64,000 bases of DNA from Sinotaia quadrata (GCA_028829895.1 CM054178.1:19485501-19549500), one strand, 5' to 3'. Shown: positions 12,785-25,689, counted from the first letter of the stretch. Notes: generated by a model not told the origin, from the sequence alone. Program-made: numbers and translations.

Positions 12785-13360
12785 TACAATTTTATTTATT
12801 AATTAATATAACATAACTAATAACAAGACCCACAAGACCTATATGTCTTTCTCTTGGCAGATTATACGGGTGTTGTAAATCTCTTTACACACAGCCGTCG
12901 AATAATGTTCTGCAGGTGGTCCTACCAAAGGAGAAGATAAATCGGTCTTTTCATCTACATTTAGCAAACCCCATTTACCCAATATCTCTCCAAGATATGG
13001 TTATCGTTATATGTAAGACGTTTAATAATTTTAACAATGGTTTATTTAAATCAGCAATCAAATATATAAAATGTGAATGTAACCAAAAGAACACATATGA
13101 AAACCTTATATTGGAATACTAGTGGTTGGATGGGGACTCGCTAAATATAAATAAATGACATATTGTATTATTCCATTAGTAACATTTCTCCACCTGCAGA
13201 ATAATTATTTGACAGTAAAACGTCTAAATTATTACTGTTTAAAGAGTTGAATTTTACAACATCCCTATAATCCGCCAGGTGGGAGATATGTTGGTCTTTT
13301 GGGAGAATTATTGATAACTATAAATTAAGATCACGTATTTAGTTGTATGTTATTAATTAG
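12785..13360. repeat. Foldback or MITE-like element with imperfect inverted ends
   Basis: The sequence at 12845-12920 (cttggcagattatacgggtg ... ttctgcaggtgg) matches the reverse complement of 13190-13300 (ccacctgcagaataattatt ... atccgccaggtgggag) with mismatches and small gaps. The flanks outside are also loosely mirrored. The ~270-bp centre has no recognised coding sequence. Exact ends and target duplication could not be fixed by eye. Confidence 0.55.
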
Positions 13361-13429
13361 TAAATGAAAATCATATGAAGAATGATGTGTTTAGTAGTAG
13401 GGCAATTTTGTATTGTCCAGGTACTTTAG

Positions 13430-13880
13430 TTAGATGTCTTTCCGTCTCATGTTTTATATTTCCCAAAGATCCTATTACTATAGTTATTACTTCTACATTT
13501 TACATTCCATAGTCTCTGGATGTCTATCTAAGATCCTGGTATTTTCTATTTTTCCCTCTTTTCTTTATATGTTTTATTACTGGAACATCGATTATTGTTG
13601 CTGTTCTATTGGACTTACTGACAACTGCAATATCGGGTCTTCGTGCAAGGACCGTCGATCGAACCTTATTTTAAAGTCCCACATTACTTTGACTTCACCT
13701 TTTTTATTTGATGACTTCTTCCGGTTACTGCATCCATCCACTTTCCGGGGCTTTTACTCCATAGTTATCACATACATTTTTGTGTAGGACATTTTTCCAC
13801 TTTCTTGGTGCATTTTGTTCCAACCAGAAACTGACATTTAAGATTTATAATTCTGTATCCCTCTATTATGGCTCGCCCCC
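13430..13880 (-). pseudogene. C-terminal fragment of an RLE-type LINE
   Basis: On the minus strand this matches, piece by piece, the C-terminal part of the LINE at 60519-61867. It shows LARRPDIAVV, then a PD-x14-D spacing ending in TIID (the restriction-like endonuclease core), then a degraded KIE / L-ETMECK / YSN region. Frameshifts and stops are frequent, so it is an old copy. A plus-strand open frame at 13434-13787 is the antisense shadow of this fragment and should not be taken as a gene. Confidence 0.7.
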
Positions 13881-14475
13881 CCCCCCCAGTTAGCTAATCT
13901 CCAGTCGGCTACAAACAATTATGTAACAACAGGTAAGTTAACAATACATTTAATAACAATTCACTTAATAAGAAAAAAATAACAATTGCGATTCGTGATT
14001 ATCAGAGTATCTATTGTACTGCCCGAATAGTCTATACACGCCATTTATCAGTACTGTACTTCGATGGAATACATCAACTTAGTTTAAGGTTTATGAAGTA
14101 GTTGCATATGTTTTCCTCGATTGTTCACTGCAGTTCTGACATCACACAGCATACATCTTCTAGCTGACTTTTCCACTGTCAGTTTACGGCACCTGGCATA
14201 GACTCTGGACAATGTCTCCATTATTGAAGATATCAGTTTGGAGTTCCCCTAGTTCCTAGTCTTTCGAGGTTACTGGTTCTCACGCTCCAACTCCAGACTT
14301 CAGATTAAGACCAGCTGTAACAAATAGTATCATGCTACAGTATCGTGTTGCAATAAACAGTTATATGGGCTTTGTGGCGACAATGATATATTACTCTTTA
14401 CAATTCCACTAATTAGCTTTAGCTAATTCATTGTTTCAAATCAATGAAAGTCTTTAAATGAATAATGATTTCTTT

Positions 14476-14600
14476 AATATATATATATATATATATATAA
14501 CCCTATTCCCAGACTTAAGCGGACCAAATAAGCTTAAAAACCAGACTTATGTCGACCTACAGCAATAGGCAGACCGCCTCTTGGTCTGCCTAAGTTTCAG
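14476..14600. repeat. (TA)n plus end block shared with the 46-kb repeat, with hairpin
   Basis: After the (TA)n tract comes aaccctattcccagacttaa and then gcttaaaaaccagacttatg. The reverse complement of 46330-46421 shows the same order: (TA)n, aaccctatttccag, then gcttaaaaaccagcattagg. A perfect 10-bp inverted repeat (taggcagacc, 7-base loop, ggtctgccta) lies at 14566-14592. The related motif gcttaaaatccagagttatg recurs near 14775. Confidence 0.6.
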
Positions 14601-16316
14601 ATTGTTCATTCTTATAAATAAAGCTTAATTTTGCCATTTTTCTCTCATAGTTTTATCTTTGTTGTTATTATCTTTGACATAAACCACTAAATTTCATATT
14701 TTAATAGTTTTTCCTGTGAGTTTTCATCGAAATTCGGGTGCGATTTTGAAGGTTGTATACTTCGGGCATTATTGATATGCTTAAAATCCAGAGTTATGTA
14801 GACCGTTGAAAAAGTGGTTGTAACTATGTAGTTTGCGTGTATACTATATAGTTCCTAAATGTCATCGTTTAGAAAAGAATGTCTTTCATCGATATAACTG
14901 ATTAATTTTACTAAATTCAGTTTATTTCTACATTTAATTAAGCGTGAGGTTAGAGTACCCTGTTGACAACGATTTTATGGTCACACTACGTACCTAATTA
15001 AACACAATATGGAAGTGAAAAGAATGCTCTGGAAAGGTAAAACTGAAACCGGCTGATATAATGTGTATATTAAAGTCATAATAATCAAATTAGAATCTCC
15101 ATACACTTTAAAATAATTTTAAAACATATTTTTTGTAACTCGACTCGAACACGTTAAATTGGATTGCTTCCCTTTTCCTGTATCACTGTTTAAGGCCCCA
15201 AAATGTATATTTTTATTTTCTACAAACTGGCTTAAACTAACGATTCAAGTGGCCTTTCTCTAGGTCAAGAAATTACTTTTACATCTATTATAAACAAATA
15301 GAATGCCGCTTTTGTGGTTTAAAGATTAGAATATTGCTTAAACTCGCTCAATCGAAGAACTGATTTTTTTCAAAATGGCGGCTTACGATTGTCTAGTACT
15401 GTAAGTGTAAGTAGGTTGCACAGAAACTATAAACTAAAATAAAGGCTAAAGGCTTACTTAAATTTGATATTAATAATGATATTTAATTTCTCAAAGGAAA
15501 AAGCTACACAGTTTAAGAAGCATTATTTAAGTATTTTATTCTGAACTCGATCTCAATGTACAATGACACTTGACAGCCTATATTAGTTATGCATGTAAAC
15601 AACAAAGAGCAAATTAATTGTTTGGTTTAAATTTTAACAATTATTGTATTTCCAAAAACGAATAAACTTTTACATTAAAAAGTCTGCTTAGAAATCAGTA
15701 GAGGATTATTTGCATAATTTTCAGAGTTTATTTTCTTGAAATCACCATTAGCTATATAGATTTTGCAAAATTATTGATTAAATAAGTTGTGGAAATATAT
15801 TAGATTTTATAAATCAACATCATATGAACAATAGAATTAAATGTAACATTAACTATTTATTTTTATTTTTTTATATGTCTATCTAATTAATACTCTTGTA
15901 ATACAAGTTATTTCCATTTAAAGAATTGTGAAAGCACTAGAAGTAAAACTACTATTCAAAACAAAATTAAACCATGTGATACTTTGAAATATTTTTCAGA
16001 TTTATACATAATATATTAATTAGTATAATTTTAACACTGCAGATTTCATTAAGTCAGACCCATTTGGTACTCTGAAATCTTGTTTACAGCAGATGACATT
16101 TTTCCTAGTGGATATTACTTGCCTCTGAAATACACTCCCAACTGGTATTTATTTGGAAAAAATAATTAATTTCTATGCAACACTTTTATTAAATATTGAC
16201 TTTTCCAAGGAGGATTGTGAGAGACTTGTGTAATATTCAAAATTCCTTTCAAGATAATATGTTCTTACCAACAAGAATAGCTATCCCACTTCTTTGTAAT
16301 TAATTCTAATTTATAC

Positions 16317-16626
16317 ATGCATGTTTGTAAATCAATTTCTGCATCATAATAATACATTCCACCATTCATTTAACTGTGTACTGATGGATTTGACTTGTTA
16401 TACATTGTCATAAATTTATAAATATCATTCAGCTTGTAAAATGCACTACTCAGTTGTTAAGCTCTCTAATTTATAGATGTATGTTGTAAATCCATTTCTG
16501 CACCATAATAATACATTCCATCATTCATTTTACTGTGAAATGATGGATTTGATTATTATACTAAATTATAGATACGTAAATATCATTCAGCTTGTAAGAT
16601 GCACTACTCAGTTATTAAGCTCTTAT
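16317..16626. repeat. Tandem duplication of ~155 bp
   Basis: 16317-16471 and 16472-16626 share tttgtaaatc, tttctgcatcataataatac, atcattcagcttgtaa and gcactactcagtt in the same order, with scattered differences. Confidence 0.75.
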
Positions 16627-17160
16627 ATATTTCCAGGTCTTGAAAAAACACACTCTGCTATGTTTATAGCAGGAGTGCGATTATTACTGCTATGTAAATA
16701 TAATAATTTCTAACAGTAGTAATAATACTGAAGTCCAAGAAACTGAAGAAAGATATGTCAATAGAAAAACTGAATATTTACTGTTTCCATTTAACAAAAC
16801 TGTTTGAATAGTGATAGTGATAGTTAACATGTTCATAATGTATAACTGAAAGTTACAGGGCAATATTATATACAGTTAATACAGCTTATATAGCTACAAA
16901 ATGATCATGGATTAGGAAAGTTGTTAAAAAATAATAGAACATACTACCAGACATATAATAGATAACCTGAAATAAGACAACTACCTTATATTCAGTTATT
17001 CAGTTAATAGTTAAATACACTAATAAAAAAAATAAAACATAAATAATAAGATTGTTGCATTGTATGAAGCAAATAAAGTAGCACTAAAGTGACAAATCCA
17101 TTATGTTTTCAGCTTGTGTTGTATACAACACTTTAGACTCTCACTCACTGATCCACTATT

Positions 17161-17318
17161 AAAAATCACTAATCTTGTGAATACATATGAAATATTTTCT
17201 TAATAATAGAACTGACTCAGATTGGATTATGAGACTATTAAAAATATGTAATGTTGCAAATACATATGAAATATTTTCTTAATAGTAGAACTGACACATA
17301 TTGGATTATGAGACTATT
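17161..17318. repeat. Tandem duplication of ~78 bp
   Basis: Both halves contain acatatgaaatattttctta, agaactgac and ttggattatgagactatta, with few differences. Confidence 0.8.
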
Positions 17319-18429
17319 ATTAGGCTAGTGACTTTAATGAGGGATGAGGTACAGATATAATGTATTTTAATGTAAAGGATATCCAGCAATATACAAATAA
17401 ATAATAATTTAATTTGGAATATATTTTAGTGTTCCAGAATGCCAGTTCTAAGATATGAATTGATTATAAGAAATTGATAATAATAATAGTATATTACAAA
17501 ATTTCACACTAAACAACAAAATTCACTAGCAAAAATGCCAAGTTCAGCATTTCAAATCTTACATATGCACATTGGATAAACTAAAAGATACATGAGAGCT
17601 ATTAATAATATATGCCTACATGAGAAATTAAAACAATAATTATCATTTTAAAGTGGCTGTATCTCTACTGGTCACAAAGAAACTTTTTAAATCTTATATT
17701 TTTTAATTTGCTCTATGGATCACTATGCTATAATTGATTTATACATTTATGAAAACTAAATGTTTTCTTTAAATTAGCTGCAAAAACTAGTACTGTATTA
17801 ATATAACTTATGTATATACATATATATTTATTTCAAATGTAATTTAGAGTAAGGGTGTGCAGCAAGTATTATTTCATCCAAAAGTAAAAAGAAAAATTTC
17901 AATTCGGTTCAAGTTTAGGATGATTGGAAACACAACTGTGTACAGAGATGCAATGAATATTTCTTTACTTCTTCAAATCCTTTACAACTATGAACAATAA
18001 CTGTATTAGTCTCAAGACTGTGTATTTACAGTAGCTGATGCAATAGAGTAACTTATGTGGAAACTATAGTTAGATTTAATTTCACTACAAAAAGAAATGA
18101 CAATGTGTGCTATTTTTTGCAGTCCATAACGTTATTCAAAACTGTGTGGTAGTATTTAAAGTAATATTTATACTGGTAGTTTAAAAGTGAAATAGAAAAG
18201 ATATAGAGCATTGTGAATGAAATGAAAATTGATTTATTTTTATAGATAAATAAAATACTTCTCCTTGTGGTTTTTGACTCGCACAAAAATGAAAGAAAAA
18301 TAGAATACTCCTTTCTATCTTTTTTCTCTTAGCCAAATTATTTGACTATCAACATTTAGCACTGTCATATAGGTGCTACGAACTTTCTTGTGTCAGTTTT
18401 GCACGAATAGTAATTAAAAGTTTTCATTC

Positions 18430-19528
18430 GAATTGCACTGCCCCTTTTGTCACGTGGAGAGCTAATTCCCTCAACTCTGTCGTAGTGGAGATAATGGGCT
18501 TTCTTTTGTCAACTCAAAGAGACCATCCCTATTGTTCGTATCTTAACGGTTTATAGTGGGTTTTCCAAACACCCGGACCCCTGTCGTCTTCCTAACAGCC
18601 AGGCGGCTTATATCAAAAGTTAATCCTTCCTCCTCGCCTACACTCGTACACGTGAGAACAACAGTACCTATCTTTACTACTGACTGGCGATTGTTGTGCA
18701 AACATTTTTTTCTTCTTAGCAGTGTTAGTGAATGGCTACGCATTCTTTCGTACTTCCATCAAATCAACACTGCACACATTTATGTACACAAAGGTGTGTA
18801 CGGTAGACCCAACAGCTCCATACACAATTGTCGTGTTTAAAAACAAGGGGGTCATTATACGTAATATCGAAGGAGAGAAGTTATATGACATATATCTAGA
18901 TGCAAAGTGTTACTCGATGCTATTTTTACTGCAATATTTAAGTTATTAAAACACAAAATTTAACAGAAACAAAATCTAAATCAGGAATAAAAGATATATT
19001 CTAAAATTTATATTCGTTTTTTTTTATTTACAGCTAATCCTAACCCTAACATTTCTCTTTTAAAAAAACACCAAAACTATCTCTAAAATTCCCTAACCAT
19101 ATTTTTTCTCTAACCTAAAACAAGAGAGTTGTGTATTGAGTCGCTTCTAATCAACGGTGAGCAATGAGCGGGAAAATATCAGGAAAAAAGTCACAGGAAA
19201 AAAAAAAGTCATAGGAAATAAAATCACAAGAAAAAAGTTACAGGAAATAATTTCACAATATAAAGTCAAAAGTGTCAGAGTGTATATGTTATAATACTTA
19301 TTAACAGTAAGTGAAGCAGGAAAAGGCAAGGAGGTTAACTGCTCGCTCAAAATGTGTGTGATTCAAGTGTATTTTATGTACCGTATAAAAGCTTTGTAAT
19401 ACATACATTTAGTTAATTAATTTTCAGTGTAAGTCGGTATGCTTGCTTATTATTGAGTGAATAACAGTAAATGGAAGTAAGCGACGGCTCATTAGGATCC
19501 TCGTTCGATTCTCGCTCGTTGAGGGTAA
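18430..19528 (+). repeat. Dispersed repeat, copy 1 (direct copy at 30283-31405)
   Basis: The copy begins near cccttttgtcacgtggagag. It runs through a ~500-bp non-coding block, a telomere-like cctaaccctaac motif, a degenerate gtcacaggaaa array and two tRNA-like modules, and ends at a (TG)n tract. The second copy at 30283-31405 has the same order with point differences and small indels. Open frames inside (for example 18556-18840) change frame between copies, so I do not regard them as genes. Confidence 0.8.
19166..19262. repeat. Degenerate array of gtcacaggaaa-type units
   Basis: About five units of 14-18 bases built on aaaaagtcacagg / aagtcataggaaat / aatcacaag / aagttacaggaaat. Similar arrays occur at about 31045-31135 (same strand) and, reverse-complemented, at 26020-26065, 29846-29912 and 33293-33355, always outside a tRNA-like module. 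Confidence 0.75.
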
Positions 19529-19647
<119 letters not shown>

Positions 19648-21177
19648 TACTTGCGAAGTTTCAGTTCTGCGGTAAATTGCTTTATATGCAAGTTGCTGGA
19701 GTCCTTTCAAGTCTTCTATAAATGTTTCAAACTTGTTCTACCAAAATTGATCAGAGGCTCCCACTTTATACAGTTTATCAGCTATTAATTATTCACTGTG
19801 TTAAATTTGTAACCAGAAAACGTTAGTTTGCCTTCACTCGTGCGTATAATCCAGCTAATCAAACGTAGGCATGACATTTTAAGGAGTGTGGCATCTTGGA
19901 AGAGCAAAGAGCACTTACTTCGCGATCAATCGATTCACCGCACTCCCTCAAAGGACTATGTGCTCTGTGTACATAGAAGCCTACATAACTTTTTCTTGTT
20001 TTCAGTGTTTCAAGCCGTAAGTAAGAAGGAAATACGCAATGTAATAACCAAACTGAAACTGAAACAAGCAAACTGAAACTTACTTAAAATCATGTGAAAT
20101 ATTGAAACTCGATTTGACAGTTATTTCAAAACTTTAATTAAACTAGTTTATTTGATATTAGGAAAAATATTAAAAGTTTAAACTAGTTTCATATATCATC
20201 AAATAATAAGAAAGCTTCAATTAATAAACATTTCTATATGTGCCTTTGTACTTAGTAAGAAGAAGTGGCAGGAGAATGACCTGCTGTTTATTAGTCATAT
20301 GCTTGAATCATGAATCTATTTTTATTAATGCTATCATCCTTTTAGTTCATTCATATGTAATGCTTGTCTGTAAATGAGGTCGTGTGGTTTGCGTGGAATG
20401 TGTACACGTTAATAAAACAAACAGATAGAGAGAAACAGAGTAGTAATTTACTAGATTATATTGTAATAATTCAGTGAATACACAAATGCGTTCATTTTTA
20501 AAGACACAAATGACATATTATCTTGCTAATCAGTATTGGCATACAGCTTAATTTTCGCCAAACATTTTTATCTATCTCTCTATTGATTTGACGTTAAATT
20601 GCTCGTAACATTGAGTAAGCAGATGCATTTCGATACGTGAAGAAAAAAAAATTTAAATGTGTAGTTTGTTTGTTTCCATTCTATTGGTTATTTTTTCTTT
20701 TCTTAAGGAAGATTAAATCAGCAAACATTTTTTTGTTTATAAAGTGAGTATGGAATGTCGTCTTTGTATTTAATAAAAAATGGCAAGAGAATGACCTTAC
20801 AATAACTTTAGTATAATATTTTAACTTTATGCGCCCAATTATGAAAAAAACTACATTGTCTTCTTCTGCTTTGGTTTACAGAGTGACCAATAATATTTTA
20901 AAGATATCAAACGTAATACTAATTTACACCATCTCTGTTATAGAAAAATAAATATGGAAATACAGAATCTGAAATCAGTGAAACACGACTATAAAGAATA
21001 GAGTAAGCGATATCTTTTATTCAAATAAAAGTGATCATTGCTTAGAGAAACCTCTTAAAGCGTTCTAAAAGGAAATAAGCATTATTTAAACTTTTATTAT
21101 GTTAATTAAGTAATTGATTTAATTAAAGAATATTAAGGAACTCTGATAGGTTAATTGTCTTCTTTTGTTGATTCTGA

Positions 21178-24100
21178 TTCTGACAAAATGGAGCAATATT
21201 ACAAATACCTCTTTGAACAAATAAAATGTTTCTGCGTGTGCTGAACCCGAATCTGAAGTTAGTTTTATTAAATTCCTCGTACTATTCCGCATAATTAGAA
21301 AAATAAAATTTTCGCAAAAAAAATCATAATTCGAGAAATATGAAATATTATCATTTCAAAATAAGCCACGCGTATTTCTGCATAATCCTGCAAAGGCTGT
21401 CAAAATTTCAGCGACTTTAGTAGAAAACGCGATTTGGCGCCAAAATTTCTTTGTCTCAAAAAATCGACTTTACCTACTAATAATGCAAGGCGCTAACTGA
21501 AGTCGACATTTTGACAAAAGCTGAATTTCTACAAAACTAATTGTCAGAAAAGGACTAAAATTGGTAGGCATGAAACTAAATCCTTTGTGACTCGGAATGT
21601 AAAATAAAAAGTCTGATATTCCAAAGAACTCTACAGAAAAACCCGTTCCTGCAACCCTTCTGCAAAAATTGAGTTTTCTTGATTTTTCGAAGCGTTCGTC
21701 TTTTTATCTGACGAACGCTTTACTCTACATGCATTAAATTCAGGTACCTAATGCACAACCATGGGTCTTATGACTTCTATTTATTGAGTATTTTTAGAGT
21801 AATCCATGTCGGAAATAATTAGGTTCAAACTACTTAAAATGGCCCATTTCCCGCTTCGGCTCGTTCGGATGGCCACAGTCACCTGTAATGTTACTCCTCA
21901 GCTCCGTTCTCAGGGATGATTTCGAAAGAGGAATCTATGGGCTACGTCCAGAAGTTAAGTGTATGATTGTATGTCTATAACTGCGCGCACCACAATAGGG
22001 TAATCACGATGACCAAACTTTGCAAATCGGCCAAAGGTGCGAAAATATCCAAACGTCAATTCTGACAAATTGGCGCAATATTACAAATACCTCTTTGAAC
22101 AAATAAACTGTATCCGCGTGTGCTGAACCCGAATCTGAAGTTAGTTTTATTAAATTCCTCGTACTTTAAGAGAAATGCGCATAATTAGAAAAATAAAATT
22201 TTCACAAAAAAATTCATATTTCGAGAAATATGAAATATTATCGTTTCAAAATAAGCCACGAGTCTTCCTGTATTATCCTGCAAAATCTATCAAAATTTCA
22301 GCGACTTTAGTAGAAAACGCGATTTGGCGCCAAAATTTCTTTGTCTCAAAAAATCGACTTTACCTACTAATAATGCAAGGCGCTAACTGAAGTCGACATT
22401 TTGACAAAAGCTGAATTTCTACAAAACTAATTGTCAGAAAAGGACTAAAATTGGCAGGCATGAAACTAAATCCTTTGTGACTCGGAACGTAAAATAAAAA
22501 GTCTGATATTCCAAAGAACTCTACAGAAAAACCCGTTCCTGCAACCCTTCTGCAAAAATTGAGTTTTCTTGATTTTTCGAAGCGTTCGTCTTTTTATCTG
22601 ACGAACGCTTTACTCTACATGCATTAAATTCAGGTACCTAATGCACAACCATGGGTCTTATGACTTCTATTTATTGAGTATTTTTAGAGTAATCCATGTC
22701 GGAAATAATTAGGTTCAAACTACTTAAAATGGCCCATTTCCCGCTTCGGCTCGTTCGGATGGCCACAGTCACCTGTAATGTTACTCCTCAGCTCCGTTCT
22801 CAGGGATGATTTCGAAAGAGGAATCTATGGGCTACGTCCAGAAGTTAAGTGTATGATTGTATGTCTATAACTGCGCGCACCACAATAGGGTAATCACGAT
22901 GACCAAACTTTGCAAATCGGCCAAAGGTGCGAAAATATCCAAACGTCAATTCTGACAAATTGGCGCAATATTACAAATACCTCTTTGAACAAATAAACTG
23001 TATCCGCGTGTGCTGAACCCGAATCTGAAGTTAGTTTTATTAAATTCCTCGTACTTTAAGAGAAATGCGCATAATTAGAAAAATAAAATTTTCACAAAAA
23101 AATTCATATTTCGAGAAATATGAAATATTATCGTTTCAAAATAAGCCACGAGTCTTCCTGTATTATCCTGCAAAATCTATCAAAATTTCAGCGACTTTAG
23201 TAGAAAACGCGATTTGGCGCCAAAATTTCTTTGTCTCAAAAAATCGACTTTACCTACTAATAATGCAAGGCGCTAACTGAAGTCGACATTTTGACAAAAG
23301 CTGAATTTCTACAAAACTAATTGTCAGAAAAGGACTAAAATTGGTAGGCATGAAACTAAATCCTTTGTGACTCGGAATGTAAAATAAAAAGTCTGATATT
23401 CCAAAGAACTCTACAGAAAAACCCGTTCCTGCAACCCTTCTGCAAAAATTGAGTTTTCTTGATTTTTCGAAGCGTTCGTCTTTTTATCTGACGAACGCTT
23501 TACTCTACATGCATTAAATTCAGGTACCTAATGCACAACCATGGGTCTTATGACTTCTATTTATTGAGTATTTTTAGAGTAATCCATGTCGGAAATAATT
23601 AGGTTCAAACTACTTAAAATGGCCCATTTCCCGCTTCGGCTCGTTCGGATGGCCACAGTCACCTGTAATGTTACTCCTCAGCTCCGTTCTCAGGGATGAT
23701 TTCGAAAGAGGAATCTATGGGCTACGTCCAGAAGTTAAGTGTATGATTGTATGTCTATAACTGCGCGCACCACAATAGGGTAATCACGATGACCAAACTT
23801 TGCAAATCGGCCAAAGGTGCGAAAATATCCAAACGTCAATTCTGACAAATTGGCGCAATATTACAAATACCTCTTTGAACAAATAAACTGTATCCGCGTG
23901 TGCTGAACCCGAATCTGAAGTTAGTTTTATTAAATTCCTCGTACTTTAAGAGAAATGCGCATAATTAGAAAAATAAAATTTTCACAAAAAAATTCATATT
24001 TCGAGAAATATGAAATATTATCGTTTCAAAATAAGCCACGAGTCTTCCTGTATTATCCTGCAAAATCTATCAAAATTTCAGCGACTTTAGTAGAAAACGC

Positions 24101-24569
24101 GATTTGGCGCCAAAATTTCTTTGTCTCAAAAAATCGACTTTACCTACTAATAATGCAAGGCGCTAACTGAAGTCGACATTTTGACAAAAGCTGAATTTCT
24201 ACAAAACTAATTGTCAGAAAAGGACTAAAATTGGTAGGCATGAAACTAAATCCTTTGTGACTCGGAATGTAAAATAAAAAGTCTGATATTCCAAAGAACT
24301 CTACAGAAAAACCTGTTCCTGCAACCCTCCTGCAAAAATTGAGTTTTCTTGATTTTTCGAAGCGTTTGACTTTTTATCTGACGAACGCTTTACTCTACAT
24401 GCATTGAATTCAGGTACCTAATGCACAACCACGGGTCCTATGATCTGTATTTATTGAGTATTTTTAGAGTAATCCATGTCGGAAATAATTAGGTTCAAAC
24501 TACTTAAAATGGCCCATTTCCCGCTTTAGCTCGTTCGGATGGCCGTGGTCACCTGTAATTCTACTCCTC
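21178..24569. repeat. ~890-bp tandem satellite, four copies
   Basis: Copies start at about 21178, 22060, 22950 and 23840. The period is 890 (the first copy is 8 bases shorter because cgtactattccgc replaces a longer stretch near 21281). Copies 2, 3 and most of 4 are nearly identical. The start of copy 1 (about 21178-21390) and the end of copy 4 (after about 24310) are more diverged. A 71-codon open frame repeats exactly at 22175, 23065 and 23955. It has no start context or similarity I recognise and is disrupted in copy 1, so I treat it as a by-product of copy identity. Each unit carries a perfect hairpin. Confidence 0.93.
21690..21720. other. Perfect hairpin repeated in every satellite unit
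   Basis: aagcgttcgtc and gacgaacgctt form an 11-bp perfect stem around the loop tttttatct. The same hairpin is at 22580-22610 and 23470-23500. In the diverged end of copy 4 (24360-24390) the left arm reads aagcgtttgac and the stem is broken. Confidence 0.9.
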
Positions 24570-25171
24570 TAATTGTTAGAAAAGGACTAAAATTGGTAGG
24601 CATGAAGCAAAATAATTTGTGACTCTGAATATAAAATAAAAAGTCGGATATTCGCAATATCTCTTGAGATAATAAAATTCGTGCACCTGACCCCCAAATT
24701 TCTTTTTTTCAATTTTTTATTTGCTTGACTTTATATCTGTAAATAGAATTTTATACATATTTTTAATATAAAAAGACACTATCAAACAACTGAAATAGTT
24801 ACTCTGATTTAGAAAGCAATATTAATCAGTTCATGCATAAAGAATATTTATTGACCCTAATTAGAAAGTCGTTTTTATCAGTCAATGATCAATCCTGCTA
24901 TTTTTTTGTGTGTGAAATATATTTTAAACAACAAAATCCATCTGAATCCATCAAATTCAATATATGGTTGCAATAAAGTTATTGCATTGAGATAATTATA
25001 ATGAATTTACAACCTCGTAATTTTACTCCTCAGCTCCGTTCTCAGGGATGATTTCGAAAGAGGAATCTACGGACTACGTCCAGAAGTTAAGTGTATAATT
25101 GTATGTCCATAACTGCGCGCGCAACAATACGGTAATCATGATGACCCAATTTCGCAAATCGGCCCAAAGTG
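24570..25171. repeat. Old, diverged partial copy of the satellite unit
   Basis: It restarts in the middle of the unit (aattgttagaaaaggactaa corresponds to aattgtcagaaaaggactaa of other copies), drifts strongly through 24660-25010, and ends in a well preserved tail at about 25012-25171 (ctcagctccgttctcaggga onward). It reads as the ancestral edge of the array. The motif tactcctc occurs at both 24562-24569 and 25024-25031. Confidence 0.65.
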
Positions 25172-25689
25172 CGTGTCAGGCGAAAACAAAACTTAGCCCG
25201 GCATCACTCCATAAACATTAAAAATTTAAAATAGTAAAATATAGATACACAAGGGGTATAGGAACAATAGCACAAAATACACATTCAAATCATTCAACCA
25301 AGACACAAATTACAAGACTGACCAACCACTCCAAGACATTAGCAGGATGTTAGAGTTATACAAGACTGACCACACATGGCTAGGGCACAGGAAATGGTTA
25401 GGGATCCAAGGGTCACTTGTAGCTAACTGATAGACTCACACTGAGCTATGGGCTAGGGTACAGGAAGCGGTCAGGGGATCAAAGGGCCACTCTTAGCTAA
25501 CGGTAGAGGGAGGGGTTAGTTTTTAATTCATATTTAAATAACTGCAAATCAGAAAAAGGACACACCTGGTGGATCGCAGGAGAAATAATTCCTGAGTCAT
25601 AAGGAAATGTGGAAATTCATATAACTTTAGAACTTCCCGACGGATCAACATCCTTGTACCCCACCCACCACAAAAAATTACAAACAAAC
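25172..25689. other. Sequence between satellite and (CA)n tract
   Basis: No gene. It includes a degenerate direct duplication of ~75 bases at about 25365-25505 (ggctagggcacaggaa / ggctagggtacaggaa). Confidence 0.5.

Larger units (their letters stand above)
13881..18420. other. Repeat-rich intron sequence without genes
   Basis: No exon seen. It contains a dispersed repeat at about 14290-14420 similar to 50155-50275. A (TA)n tract at 14476-14500 is followed by a block related to 46330-46421. Two tandem duplications lie at 16317-16626 and 17161-17318. The rest is AT-rich and unassigned. Confidence 0.5.

Noticed and set aside
13434..13787. 117-codon plus-strand frame
   Set aside because: It is antisense to a LINE C-terminal fragment that has recognisable PD-x14-D motifs on the minus strand.
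18556..18840. Open frames in the two copies of the dispersed repeat (also 30417-30776)
   Set aside because: The frames differ between copies by indels that are not multiples of three, so selection on a protein is unlikely.
19030..19060. Telomere-like cctaaccctaac (also near 30918)
   Set aside because: Only about two units at each site, inside a dispersed repeat and not at a chromosome end.
22175..22390. 71-codon frame repeated exactly in three satellite copies
   Set aside because: Identity follows from the recent tandem copies. The frame is broken in copy 1, ends at a stop without any motif, and has no promoter or splice context.
24562..25031. 8-bp direct repeat tactcctc suggesting a hAT insertion in the satellite
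   Set aside because: The sequence between starts with and remains alignable to the satellite unit itself, so an old partial copy explains it better than a transposon.
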